Source: an uncultured Collinsella sp.
GTDB taxonomy: Bacteria > Actinomycetota > Coriobacteriia > Coriobacteriales > Coriobacteriaceae
Reading direction: 5' to 3'
Length of the DNA: 64,000 bases
NCBI GenBank assembly: GCA_900546825.1
Contig: UREE01000002.1
Location: 1 to 64,000 of the forward strand
Shown here in pieces: positions 56,160-64,000 of this stretch; position 1 is the stretch's first letter, and the number at the start of each line of letters is the position of its first letter. The notes beneath the pieces were generated by a model. The model had not been told where the DNA came from. It made no database searches and saw nothing but the letters and a program-made list of their open reading frames with translations. The translations under genes were made by a program, and so were the position numbers.

Positions 56160-56738
56160 ATGGAGAAATGTAGCGTGGGCACGAAGAAAAAAATATTGGA
56201 CGCAATGTACGATCTTGTAGCGGAAGTCGGTTATGACAAGGCGTCCATCGGAAAGATTTGCGATTGTGTTGGGATATCCAAGCCATCGGTGTACTACTAC
56301 TTTCCCTCTAAAGAGGAGATTTTTACTACGCTCTTGGACAGCATGTTTCCGACCATCGACTATCAGCGCGATTACTCGCTAATAGTCGATAGGGACGGAT
56401 TCAAGGCGGCGCTTATCGAGCTCGGCAATTCGGTTATAGGCGGCTATCGAAGCGATGAAAAACGCCGGCGCGTGCTGGCCGAGGTTAGCGTTCAAGCGAA
56501 TCGAATTCCTGCAGTTCAGGAACGTCAGACGATGGCGACAAACCGAACCATGGGCGCGCTTAAAGACATCCTTCTCCATGGCGTAGAGATCGGCGCGTTT
56601 TCCGATAGTGCCGATGTGATGCTTTACGTACAAATTCTATATACCGTTCTGGAGGGAACGAGCAATACGGTCGCTCAAGGTGAAGATATTGATGAAAAAG
56701 CGGTTTGGGCGGGAATAGTCGAGCTTATGTTCAAATAG
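56160..56738 (+). CDS. TetR-family transcriptional regulator
   Basis: A 192-residue repressor. The N-terminal helix-turn-helix (residues 8-55) reads KKKILDAMYDLVAEVGYDKA, then IGKICDCVGISKPSVYYYFP, a strong TetR match. The ligand-binding half (70-192) is helical. It is divergent from the deiminase operon and convergent with the second MFS gene; related palindromes precede both targets, so it probably controls both in response to the pathway substrate. Confidence 0.92.
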   Translation: MEKCSVGTKKKILDAMYDLVAEVGYDKASIGKICDCVGISKPSVYYYFPSKEEIFTTLLDSMFPTIDYQRDYSLIVDRDGFKAALIELGNSVIGGYRSDEKRRRVLAEVSVQANRIPAVQERQTMATNRTMGALKDILLHGVEIGAFSDSADVMLYVQILYTVLEGTSNTVAQGEDIDEKAVWAGIVELMFK

Positions 56739-56799
56739 GCCAGCCAGGCTGAAGCGTACGTTGGCACCCATGGTGTCTGTGGGCAACCTTTAAAACGAA

Positions 56800-56841
56800 A
56801 ACAGGGGTCGACTCCAGTCTGGCTTGGAGTCGACCCCTGTT
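56800..56841. terminator. bidirectional terminator between TetR and MFS genes
   Basis: A 17-bp perfect stem (56800-56816 with 56825-56841) between two convergent genes. Confidence 0.75.
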
Positions 56842-56875
56842 GCGTGGCAATCTATGCCGATGCAATCGGCGCTTA

Positions 56876-58156
56876 TTACTTTTCAGCAGCCTTACTGAGA
56901 AAGCCGGAAACGATAGCAAACGCAGCAATCATAAGGTTGCAGGCAATGCAGAAGATAAATACTCCCTGGAATGACCCTGCCATGCCGTAAACCTTCATCA
57001 TAACCGGCATTCCAAAAGCGCCGACGACATAGCCCGCCGAGCAAACGATCGAATAGATTCTTCCAAAATCGCGTGACCCAAAAAGCGAGAGGAGGAGCAT
57101 CGGCATTGCGGTCCCAACGATAGCGAACATGACATCGTTTACGCCGGCCGCGATGATGGAAACGGTCTCGTTACTTCCACCAATGATGAGAAGCAGGAAG
57201 GAAAGAATGCTGACGCCTGTCCATGCGACCGTTGCTTTAATAGCGCCAAGCTTGTCGCATGTTTTGCCTACGAAGGGATTTAGGAAGATATCGGAGAGTG
57301 AAGCTGCCGAGACCATTAAGCTTCCTACGATGGGATTGAAACCGACCTCGCTTGCATAGGTCGGGAACAGCTGGTTCATGCAGCAGGTGAGCTGCGCCAC
57401 GCAAAGCAGGAGGACACAGAGAATAAAAGACGGCGTTTTCGCGGCATCGCGGAGTGCCATGCCCGAAAGGACATTCTCCTGCTCATCGGCGCTGCCGCTC
57501 TCATGGGTTTCGGAGATTGTCTCTCCGTACGGAAGCATGTTGCGGTCAGAGGGTTTAAGACGAATGATAAATGCACTCGCAGGCAAAATCATGGCTGCAG
57601 AAACGGCAGCTAGTACGATGTATCCCGTACGCCAGCCTTGCTGCTCGATAACCAGCGTAATGACAGGACTCAACAACAGCGTGCAGAGAGAATTAACGCC
57701 CCAGGCAAGGCCGATGGCGAGACCGGACGACTTGCTGAACCATTGGTCAATGACATCGGACATGCAGACGCCCGTTGTGAACGAAAAGCAGACGCCGATC
57801 ACTGCGGCGGAGACGATGAACATCCAGACCTCGGTGTAGAACGCCATTGCAGCGCCAACAGCAATAAGGATGAGTTCAATGCAAATATGCCATGGCTTGC
57901 CGATTACTTTTGGAATGAAGCGACTCAAAAGTGGAAGCCCCAGCGCAAGGCCAAGAAGAACCGCGGTGAAATAGAAAGAGAAAGAAGTGTAGTCAAAGCC
58001 TAGGTCTTCACATACTGGAGCAACGAATGAACCAGCAATGATGCTATATGTGCCAGTTGTTCCGGCGGACATTAAACCGAGCGCAATAACGACGATCCAA
58101 GCAAATGCGCCACTCTCACGGGGGCGATTTTTTATGGCTGGTGTGGCGAGAGTCAT
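56876..58156 (-). CDS. second MFS transporter, paralog of the 52234 gene
   Basis: A 426-residue, 12-helix permease that matches the transporter at 52234 over its whole length, including MSAGTTGTYSIIAGSFVAPV and LTCCMNQLFPTYASEVGF. The pair probably arose by duplication; each flanks the deiminase-carbamoyltransferase pair. It has its own promoter with a CCTACCGATAGG site. GGAG precedes the ATG. One of the pair may import the substrate and the other export the product. Confidence 0.9.
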   Translation of the reverse strand: MTLATPAIKNRPRESGAFAWIVVIALGLMSAGTTGTYSIIAGSFVAPVCEDLGFDYTSFSFYFTAVLLGLALGLPLLSRFIPKVIGKPWHICIELILIAVGAAMAFYTEVWMFIVSAAVIGVCFSFTTGVCMSDVIDQWFSKSSGLAIGLAWGVNSLCTLLLSPVITLVIEQQGWRTGYIVLAAVSAAMILPASAFIIRLKPSDRNMLPYGETISETHESGSADEQENVLSGMALRDAAKTPSFILCVLLLCVAQLTCCMNQLFPTYASEVGFNPIVGSLMVSAASLSDIFLNPFVGKTCDKLGAIKATVAWTGVSILSFLLLIIGGSNETVSIIAAGVNDVMFAIVGTAMPMLLLSLFGSRDFGRIYSIVCSAGYVVGAFGMPVMMKVYGMAGSFQGVFIFCIACNLMIAAFAIVSGFLSKAAEK

Positions 58157-58190
58157 GGCTACTCCATTTCTATCGGCAATACATCATATA

Positions 58191-58208
58191 TGCCTACCGA
58201 TAGGTATA
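58191..58208. promoter_or_regulatory. operator-like palindrome before the second MFS gene
   Basis: CCTA-CCGA-TAGG lies 38 bp upstream of the start and overlaps A/T-rich promoter-like DNA. The core CCTACCG is shared with the site at 56015, though half-site spacing is four bases shorter. Confidence 0.45.
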
Positions 58209-58282
58209 TAAACCACAGGGCGCTTCGTCAAGCATTAAGCGGGGAGAGGGGCTCTTAGCGTGCTGAACGGTAAGAGTCCCCA

Positions 58283-58313
58283 ATGTGACAAAGGGACTGT
58301 CCCTTTGTCACAT
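58283..58313. repeat. Family A palindrome, copy 7
   Basis: A perfect copy like that at 7523. Its last base is the first base of the stop codon of the ABC exporter gene (58313-58315). Confidence 0.95.
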
Positions 58314-61300
58314 TATTCGGAGCGTAGGGCTTCTACGGGGTCTTTCTTGGATGCGCTGCGGGCCGGCAGCAGGCCGGCAACGACCGTCAGCAGCACTGAA
58401 ATTGCGATGAGCACCAGCGCATCCTGCACGGGCAGGCTCATCAGATTGGGCACCTGTTTGGCCGCAAGCGCCCAGGTATTAACCGGAAAGCTCACGAGCA
58501 CCACGACGACAATGGCAAAGACGCCGGCGATGAGGCCCTCGATAAAGGTCTCGGCATTGAATACGTTGGCCACGTTGCGCTTCGACGCGCCGATCGCGCG
58601 CAGGATGCCAATCTCCTTTTTGCGCTCCAGCACGCTGATGTAGGTGATGATGCCGATCATAATGGAGCTCACCACTAGGCTGATGCTCACGAATGCGATG
58701 AGCACCAAGCTGATGGTATTCACAATGTCGGTCACCGAGCCCATAATGATTCCCATATAGTCGGTGTACGAAATCGCCTGCTCATCGTGGCCAGCAGCTT
58801 TGACCTGCTTGTTATACGCATCGATATGGTCGAGCACGCGCTCCTTCGCCTCAAAGTCGCGCGGGAAAATCTTGACCGAGATGGGGTCTGCCTCGTCCGC
58901 ATAACCCAGTGTGGTCAGGTTGTTGTCATAGGTAAGCTGCGATGCCTTGGCATAACTCATCATAAGCGAACTCAGGTCCTCGGCGTCCATGTTGAAGTGG
59001 ATGGCGCGGGCAAAGGCGCTCGCATCCACACGCATAGCGCTCGCCAGGTTGGCAAAACTCGATGACATCTGCGTCGCCATCTGGCCCATGAGCCCTGCCG
59101 CGCCTGCCTTGAGCTGAGTTGACACCGTCGTCGCAATCTGGTCGCTGATCGACTTCATCATCTGATCCAGAGCCTGCTGCAGATACGGAGCCAGCTGCTT
59201 TTGTACATAGTCGGTCATCGCCTGCTGCAGGCGCTCGGCCAGGGCATCGCCGCCGAGTGCCTTGAGCTGAGCCAGGATTTGCAGGGCTGCCGTATCACTC
59301 TCAAGATACGTCGAGAACGCGGCGGCAAGCTTTGACGCGTCCTTAAGATCTTCGGGCGTCAGCGCCTTAAACTGTTCCGACTGCATAAAGCCCGTGAACA
59401 GTTGGTTGGCGAGCGCCCCCACTTGCTGCATCTGCTCGGGTGTAAGCTCCAACCCATCGAAGACACCCGAGAAATCGGGGGCTGGCGCCTTAGACATGAT
59501 GTCGCTGAAGTCGATATCCTTCCCTACGCCCGAAAGGTCAATGTCCAGCTCGGACAAGTCAAGACACGACGGGTCCATACCGCCGGCAACACCCGAGAGC
59601 ACGGAGGTATCGAACGAGAACGCGCTCTTGAGCGCCGCCTCGTCCACACTGAACATGCTGCCCAGATCCACGCCTTGTTTGGCCTCGCCTTGCAGTTCGT
59701 CGAAGGTTTTGCCCGTAAAGACATCCGTCTCGGGGTGGGCGAGTTGCTCCCGCACAATCTGCGAATCGGCGGCGCGCTCCATAAGCTGGCGAGTCAGCGC
59801 ATGTGTATAGGCAATGCCCGGAGACAACGCACTCGCATTGGCCGTCTCGTTAGGGCGCACCACACCCACGATGTGTACGTCGATGCCATCGGCAACCTTG
59901 GCGGCCATAAAGTCGGCGTCACCAGACATGTCGGTCCACATGCCGGTCTCTTCGTTTTTGCGATAGGCATCGGCCGGCGACAGCACCTTAAACGTCGTGG
60001 ACAGCGCATCGTCGTAGGTAAAGTCGGTGCCGGTCTCGGGTGCTTTGACCCCACCGTCGGCCGTCATGGCACTGTTTACCAGATCGTTGAGCTCATCGAT
60101 ATCCAGCGCACCGATGCTGTAGAGCGTATAGTCGCCCACCGTACCGCGGCTCGAAAGCACCATCACGGCTTCGTTGGCAGACGTGGGCCAATGACCGGCG
60201 ACGACATCGTACTGGCTGTCGAGCAGGCTCTGGTCGTCAATCATCTCGTTAAAGACCGAGGTTCCCATGGATTCCATGCTCACCGTTGCCGCCGAACTCG
60301 CGCCTCCGCTCATAGCCTCGGTCATTGCGTTGGGAACAAGCCGAACGGGCTTCTCATCGCCCTTGCCGGCACGATAGACAACCGGCGATACACCGTAGCC
60401 GTACTGAATGGCGTTGACCTCTTTGTCGATACCGTCGCCGCCGTCGTCAAGCCATGCCTTAAAGCTCGTCATGTCGTTGGACTTAACGCTCGCAAACATA
60501 TCCTTTACGGCCGTGACCACGGGAATCTTATCGGTTTCGGCACTGTCGTCGGACGAATCCACGTTTTCAGGCGAGTCATCATCCGCAGCCCCCTGTCCGC
60601 CCATCATGGACGACAGGTCGTAGTCCTGCTTGGAAATGGTGAGTGGGTAGCTCGAGAGCGTATCCTCCTCGACCTTTTTGATGTAGCCGTTTACGCCGTT
60701 GGACAGCGCCAGAATCGCCGCGATACCGATAATGCCAATCGAGCCCGCAAAGGCCGTCATGGCCGTGCGGCCCTTCTTGGTCATGAGGTTTCGGGCAGAA
60801 AGCCCCAGCGCCGTCACAAAGCTCATCGAGGTTTTGCGCGTAGGCTTGGCCTCGCGGCGCGTGGCGTCAGCGACATCGAAAGGATCGGAATCATCGGTGA
60901 TCTTGCCGTCCGCCAGGTTGACGATGCGCGTGGCGTATTGGTATGCCAGGTCGGGATTGTGCGTGACCATGATGACCAGACGGTCGCGCGCAACTTCTTT
61001 GAGCAAATCCATAACCTGCACGGATGTCGTTGAATCCAAAGCGCCAGTCGGCTCGTCGGCAAGGACGATCTCAGGGTCATTGATCAGGGCGCGGGCAATG
61101 GCCACGCGCTGCATCTGCCCGCCCGATAGCTGGCTCGGGCGCTTGTTAACGTGCTCGCCCAAGCCGACTTTCTCCAACGCCTCGCGCGCACGCTGGCGAC
61201 GCTCGGCATGCCCCACGCCCGTGAGCGTGAGCGCCAGCTCCACGTTTTCCAAAATGGTCTGATGCGGAATGAGGTTATAGCTTTGGAACACAAAGCCGAT

Positions 61301-61552
61301 GCGGTTGTTGCGGTAGGCATCCCAATCGCGATCGTGAAAGTCTTTGGTCGAAATACCGTCGATCAGCAGGTCGCCAGAATCGAAATGATCGAGCCCACCG
61401 ATAACGTTGAGCATCGTAGTTTTGCCCGACCCCGAAGGTCCCAGAATGGCCACGAACTCGTTATCGCGAAAAGACAGGCTCACGCTGTCGAGCGCTACCT
61501 GCGTAAACGACTGCGTAACGTACCTTTTGCAAATACCTTTGAGCTCCAGCAT
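58313..61552 (-). CDS. MacB/LolCDE-like ABC exporter, ATPase fused to FtsX-type permease
   Basis: A 1079-residue single-chain transporter. The ATPase (1-240) has GPSGSGKTT, the signature LSGGQMQRVAIARAL and Walker B VLADEPTGALD. A first membrane helix (about 270-290) is followed by a very large extracellular region (about 295-930) with a long helical, alanine- and glutamine-rich part (around 740-860). Three more helices and the FtsX core (ISVLERKKEIGILRAIGASK) end the protein, closing with PARSASKKDPVEALRSE. Such proteins export lipids, peptides or antibiotics. GGAGAGG precedes the ATG at 61552. Confidence 0.9.
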   Translation of the reverse strand: MLELKGICKRYVTQSFTQVALDSVSLSFRDNEFVAILGPSGSGKTTMLNVIGGLDHFDSGDLLIDGISTKDFHDRDWDAYRNNRIGFVFQSYNLIPHQTILENVELALTLTGVGHAERRQRAREALEKVGLGEHVNKRPSQLSGGQMQRVAIARALINDPEIVLADEPTGALDSTTSVQVMDLLKEVARDRLVIMVTHNPDLAYQYATRIVNLADGKITDDSDPFDVADATRREAKPTRKTSMSFVTALGLSARNLMTKKGRTAMTAFAGSIGIIGIAAILALSNGVNGYIKKVEEDTLSSYPLTISKQDYDLSSMMGGQGAADDDSPENVDSSDDSAETDKIPVVTAVKDMFASVKSNDMTSFKAWLDDGGDGIDKEVNAIQYGYGVSPVVYRAGKGDEKPVRLVPNAMTEAMSGGASSAATVSMESMGTSVFNEMIDDQSLLDSQYDVVAGHWPTSANEAVMVLSSRGTVGDYTLYSIGALDIDELNDLVNSAMTADGGVKAPETGTDFTYDDALSTTFKVLSPADAYRKNEETGMWTDMSGDADFMAAKVADGIDVHIVGVVRPNETANASALSPGIAYTHALTRQLMERAADSQIVREQLAHPETDVFTGKTFDELQGEAKQGVDLGSMFSVDEAALKSAFSFDTSVLSGVAGGMDPSCLDLSELDIDLSGVGKDIDFSDIMSKAPAPDFSGVFDGLELTPEQMQQVGALANQLFTGFMQSEQFKALTPEDLKDASKLAAAFSTYLESDTAALQILAQLKALGGDALAERLQQAMTDYVQKQLAPYLQQALDQMMKSISDQIATTVSTQLKAGAAGLMGQMATQMSSSFANLASAMRVDASAFARAIHFNMDAEDLSSLMMSYAKASQLTYDNNLTTLGYADEADPISVKIFPRDFEAKERVLDHIDAYNKQVKAAGHDEQAISYTDYMGIIMGSVTDIVNTISLVLIAFVSISLVVSSIMIGIITYISVLERKKEIGILRAIGASKRNVANVFNAETFIEGLIAGVFAIVVVVLVSFPVNTWALAAKQVPNLMSLPVQDALVLIAISVLLTVVAGLLPARSASKKDPVEALRSE

Positions 61553-61704
61553 GGACGGCAACCTCTCCTGCGCAGGCACCCTGCCCGCTCTCCTCCGCCG
61601 TTCGTATTCGACGCTTTTGTCCTACTCTATCCCCATTTTTTGCCGACGCCAGTGAGGAATGTAACAAACCGCGCCAAAAAACGAACGGGACGGCGCCCAA
61701 AAGA

Positions 61705-61726
61705 AGAGGTCCCGAGCGGGACCTCT
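61705..61726 (-). terminator. terminator of the redox operon
   Basis: AGAGGTCCC and GGGACCTCT form a 9-bp stem with a four-base loop, followed on the minus strand by TCTTTT. It lies 80 bp past the thioredoxin gene stop and has the same GTCCC/GGGAC core as the dispersed palindromes. Confidence 0.6.
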
Positions 61727-61805
61727 ATATGGTGGAGCTTATCTTGAAAGGCAGCAGACTACTTCGCACAGCGACACACGATCCTCGCTATGCTTTACGC
61801 GGTTT

Positions 61806-62777
61806 TTACTGCTCGCTATTCGCAATCGCCTGGTCGATAAGCTTGTCGAGTGCTGCGCGCTGCTCGGCGGAGCTGATGGCTCCCACGATTGGATCCCCTA
61901 CGATGTTGCCATTCTGATCGATGACATACGTTGTCGGGAACGAGAACAAATTTGACGTAAACTTACCGGCCTCGCTATCCGACTTGAACCAGATGTTCTT
62001 ATATGTCACGCCCTTCTTGCTCAGCACGTCCTTGGCATCTGCAATCTCGCCCTTGTTGCCATCGAGCGTAAAGGAATTGACGCCCACGACCCGGCCGCCC
62101 TTCTCGGCAAGCTCCTGATTCAGTTTCTCAAGATCGCCCAACTCACCCACGCACGGCTTGCAAGTGGTGAACCAGAAATTCATGACGGTAACCTTGTTCT
62201 TAGAGAACAGCTCGTCGCTGCTCACGTCGTTGCCGTCCAGGTCCTTGCCCGTAAAGCTGGGGAACTTCGTCGCCTCGCTCGAAGCATTGGCACCAGCCGT
62301 CATGCCAGCGGTCGAAGCGTCGACGCTCTCGCCTGCGCTCGGCGTGCTTCCACAGCCGGGGAACTCCTTCTCCAGCGCCATGAGCTTGTCCTCGATCTCC
62401 TTGATCTGCTGTGCACCGGCCTTGAGTGTCTTAAGCTCATCCGCCGTGAACTCATCCTTGGCGCCGTCGATGGTCTTGAGCAGAAAATCGCCGTAATTGC
62501 TGCCATCCTCAATCATTGCCGAGTCTTTATTTGCCGCATTGAATACCTTTTCCCACAGCGCGTTATCACTCGAAAAGATCTCGTTCTCCTTCTGCATGAG
62601 CTTCGCATACAGCTCAGCGGCCTCGTCGGCATTGGCCGGCTTCTGCGCAGTGAGCTCTGCGATCTTAGGATCGGAGCTCGCAGATTCGCTCGCATTGCCA
62701 CCGGGCGCCGAACATGCCACAAGGCACAAGGCCAATACCGGCACCATAAACAGGGCCGCAATCTTAGAAAGCTTCAT
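61806..62777 (-). CDS. TlpA/ResA-type thioredoxin lipoprotein
   Basis: A 323-residue secreted redox protein. The signal peptide ends in lipobox LVAC with Cys22. Residues 45-150 are helical and charged. The thioredoxin domain (about 170-323) has the active site C206-K-P-C209 in WFTTCKPC and the cis-proline SFPTTYV. It probably reduces or forms disulfides outside the cell. The ATG at 62777 has GGAGGA at good spacing, unlike the ATG at 62783. Third gene of an operon with the ferredoxin-type protein and the CXXC peptide. Confidence 0.9.
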   Translation of the reverse strand: MKLSKIAALFMVPVLALCLVACSAPGGNASESASSDPKIAELTAQKPANADEAAELYAKLMQKENEIFSSDNALWEKVFNAANKDSAMIEDGSNYGDFLLKTIDGAKDEFTADELKTLKAGAQQIKEIEDKLMALEKEFPGCGSTPSAGESVDASTAGMTAGANASSEATKFPSFTGKDLDGNDVSSDELFSKNKVTVMNFWFTTCKPCVGELGDLEKLNQELAEKGGRVVGVNSFTLDGNKGEIADAKDVLSKKGVTYKNIWFKSDSEAGKFTSNLFSFPTTYVIDQNGNIVGDPIVGAISSAEQRAALDKLIDQAIANSEQ

Positions 62778-62806
62778 AGTCATTCCTCCGTTTTGTCGAA
62801 GCTTGT

Positions 62807-63709
62807 TTACTTTTTATCGGCGGTCAAGGGAAGCTTTTCCGCCGACACATCCAGGCCATAGCGATAGCTGATGGCATCGACAGGACAGGCCCCGATGCAC
62901 TTTCCGCACCGGATGCATTCGGCATGATTGGGCGCGCGGACCACATCAACGTCCATCTGACAAACCTTTGAGCACTTGCCGCACGAGACGCATTTGCACG
63001 CGTCAACCTGAATCCCCAGCAGGGACACCCTATTCATGAGCGCATAGAATGCGCCGAGTGGACAAATCCATTTGCAGAAGGGGCGGTAGAACAAAACGCT
63101 CAGCACTACCACGGCAATGAGAACGGCAAGTTTCCAAGTAAAGAGCTGCCCCAACGCAGATCGAATGCCGGCATTGGCAATGGCCAGCGGAATGGCGCCC
63201 TCGAGCACACCCTGCGGACAGATGTACTTACAAAAGAACGGGTCGCCCATGCCCACGTCGTTAACCACCAAGACGGGCAGCAGCACCACGGCAAACAGCA
63301 GCACGACGTACTTGATGTACGTGAGCGGCTTGAGCTTTTTCGTGGAGAACTTCTTGCTGGGAATCTTATGCAAAAGCTCTTGCAGCCATCCAAACGGGCA
63401 CAAAAAGCCGCATACAAAACGTCCCAGCAGCACGCCGATTAGAATGAGCGTTCCGGTGACGTAATACGAAAAGCTAAACTTAGACGAGCCCACCACCGAC
63501 TGAAACGACCCGATGGGACACGCACCCGAGGCCGCCGGACACGAGTAGCAGTTGAGCCCCGGCACGCAGACGGCTTTGCCCGCCCCCTGGTAGATGCCCC
63601 CCTTGGCAAAGTTAGGCAGGTGAATATTGGTCGCAAGCGTCGCCGCCGCCTGAATCAATCCGCGGAATCTCGCCAAAAGATGCGATGCAGTGTTTTTTCT
63701 TTTATCCAA
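62807..63709 (-). CDS. NapH-like membrane ferredoxin
   Basis: A 300-residue membrane protein with about five helices, two membrane-proximal CxxxCP motifs (CGFLCPFG, CKWICPLG) and two C-terminal 4Fe-4S clusters (CKCVSCGKCSKVCQ and CIRCGKCIGACP). It probably passes electrons across the membrane to the secreted thioredoxin. I place the start at TTG 63709, where GGAG lies ten bases upstream and which overlaps the CXXC peptide gene by eight bases; the frame is open to 63787 but that part is the peptide gene in another frame. Confidence 0.85.
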   Translation of the reverse strand: MDKRKNTASHLLARFRGLIQAAATLATNIHLPNFAKGGIYQGAGKAVCVPGLNCYSCPAASGACPIGSFQSVVGSSKFSFSYYVTGTLILIGVLLGRFVCGFLCPFGWLQELLHKIPSKKFSTKKLKPLTYIKYVVLLFAVVLLPVLVVNDVGMGDPFFCKYICPQGVLEGAIPLAIANAGIRSALGQLFTWKLAVLIAVVVLSVLFYRPFCKWICPLGAFYALMNRVSLLGIQVDACKCVSCGKCSKVCQMDVDVVRAPNHAECIRCGKCIGACPVDAISYRYGLDVSAEKLPLTADKK

Positions 63710-63848
63710 TTCCGATACACTCCAAGCACAGCCTGATTGCCTTGGCCAGCACGGCATCCGCTTCGCCGCGCATAATTCCAAAGCCAACCATGGCTACCCC
63801 AACGATCAGCAAAGCCACCTGCGCCACAGGCTTAATCGCTTTGAACAA
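63702..63848 (-). CDS. CD1871A-family CXXC-motif peptide
   Basis: A 48-residue membrane peptide not found by length-limited ORF calling. One helix (about 9-26, AQVALLIVGVAMVGFGI) is followed by MRGEADAVLAKAIRLCLECIGIG, whose CLECIGIG ending (Cys41, Cys44) is the hallmark of the CD1871A family as I remember it. That family sits beside NapH-like and thioredoxin genes, as here. Start is TTG at 63848 (AGGAG eight bases upstream), with a GTG at 63857 as alternative. It probably relays electrons between ferredoxin and thioredoxin. Confidence 0.8.
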   Translation of the reverse strand: MFKAIKPVAQVALLIVGVAMVGFGIMRGEADAVLAKAIRLCLECIGIG

Positions 63849-63937
63849 TCTGACCACTCCTTTCGTTTCGCGACCCATTGGACCATACCGACTATAAAAT
63901 CCGTGTTAAGCGTGAATGACTATGCAAGGAGAACGTT

Positions 63938-64000
63938 ATGCGCATCTTGGTCATCGAGGACGAGCGGGCACTGTGCGATGCGATCGCACGCAGCCTGCGC
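63938..64000 (+). CDS. response regulator, N-terminal fragment (runs off the window)
   Basis: The first 21 codons read MRILVIEDERALCDAIARSLR, the start of a receiver domain with the acidic pair ED near residue 7. AAGGAGA precedes the ATG at 63938. It is divergent from the redox operon. The output domain lies outside the window, so OmpR-type identity is only likely. Confidence 0.8.
   Translation, partial: MRILVIEDERALCDAIARSLR

Noticed and set aside
59402..61033. 543-codon plus-strand frame
   Set aside because: Antisense of the ABC exporter; no recognisable domain.

Overview
The window is high-GC, gene-dense bacterial DNA with short intergenic gaps and consistent AGGAG-type ribosome sites. 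The gene set suggests a gut Coriobacteriia, most likely Collinsella or a close relative: a TetM-like translation GTPase, a VUT-family queuosine-precursor transporter, a CD1871A-type CXXC peptide beside a NapH-like ferredoxin, and many GGDEF and sensor-kinase genes. This placement is inferred from gene content only. No rRNA, tRNA or CRISPR array was seen.

Layout. 0.2-4.6 kb: two tandem, related cyclic-di-GMP proteins. 4.6-7.5 kb: a flavodoxin-fold reductase, an ArsC/Spx-like protein lacking its cysteine, a CobW-type metal GTPase and TrmL. 7.5-11.5 kb: a visibly A/T-richer accessory block (unknown protein, hidden 46-codon gene, DUF4230-like protein, lipoprotein, serine recombinase) bracketed by two copies of one palindrome. 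11.5-19.4 kb: a short-class UvrA, an AAA ATPase, a TetM-like GTPase, a GNAT acetyltransferase, RsmJ and small genes. 19.5-27.1 kb: a decayed segmental duplication, a solute-binding lipoprotein with an MscS channel carrying two extracellular sensor regions, two related small membrane proteins, a LysR regulator and RlmA. 27.3-39.4 kb: mostly housekeeping and transport (MATE, LysR/EamA pair, Ung, SDR, queuosine-precursor transporter, RF3, GntR-ABC operon, ClC channel, LOG-like protein, K+ channel). 39.6-46.1 kb: two convergent sensory systems, one kinase with fused solute-binding domains and one with a separate solute-binding lipoprotein. 46.2-51.8 kb: MalY/PatB, TrmO, an XRE-TipAS regulator, glutaredoxin, an orphan ribbon-helix-helix protein and Dus, with MITE-like elements around them. 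52.2-58.2 kb: a deiminase, carbamoyltransferase and MFS operon with a divergent TetR gene and a second MFS paralog. 58.3-64 kb: a MacB-like ABC exporter, a thioredoxin lipoprotein/ferredoxin/CXXC redox operon, and the start of a response regulator.

Two themes stand out. First, several families of short palindromes with GTCCC/GGGAC cores sit directly at gene 3' ends, and in two cases supply the stop codon. Second, the 52-58 kb module combines a pentein deiminase with a carbamoyltransferase that lacks the ornithine-recognition motifs; it is the best candidate here for an uncharacterised guanidino or ureido catabolic pathway. Functions come from motif recognition by eye; no database searches were run.
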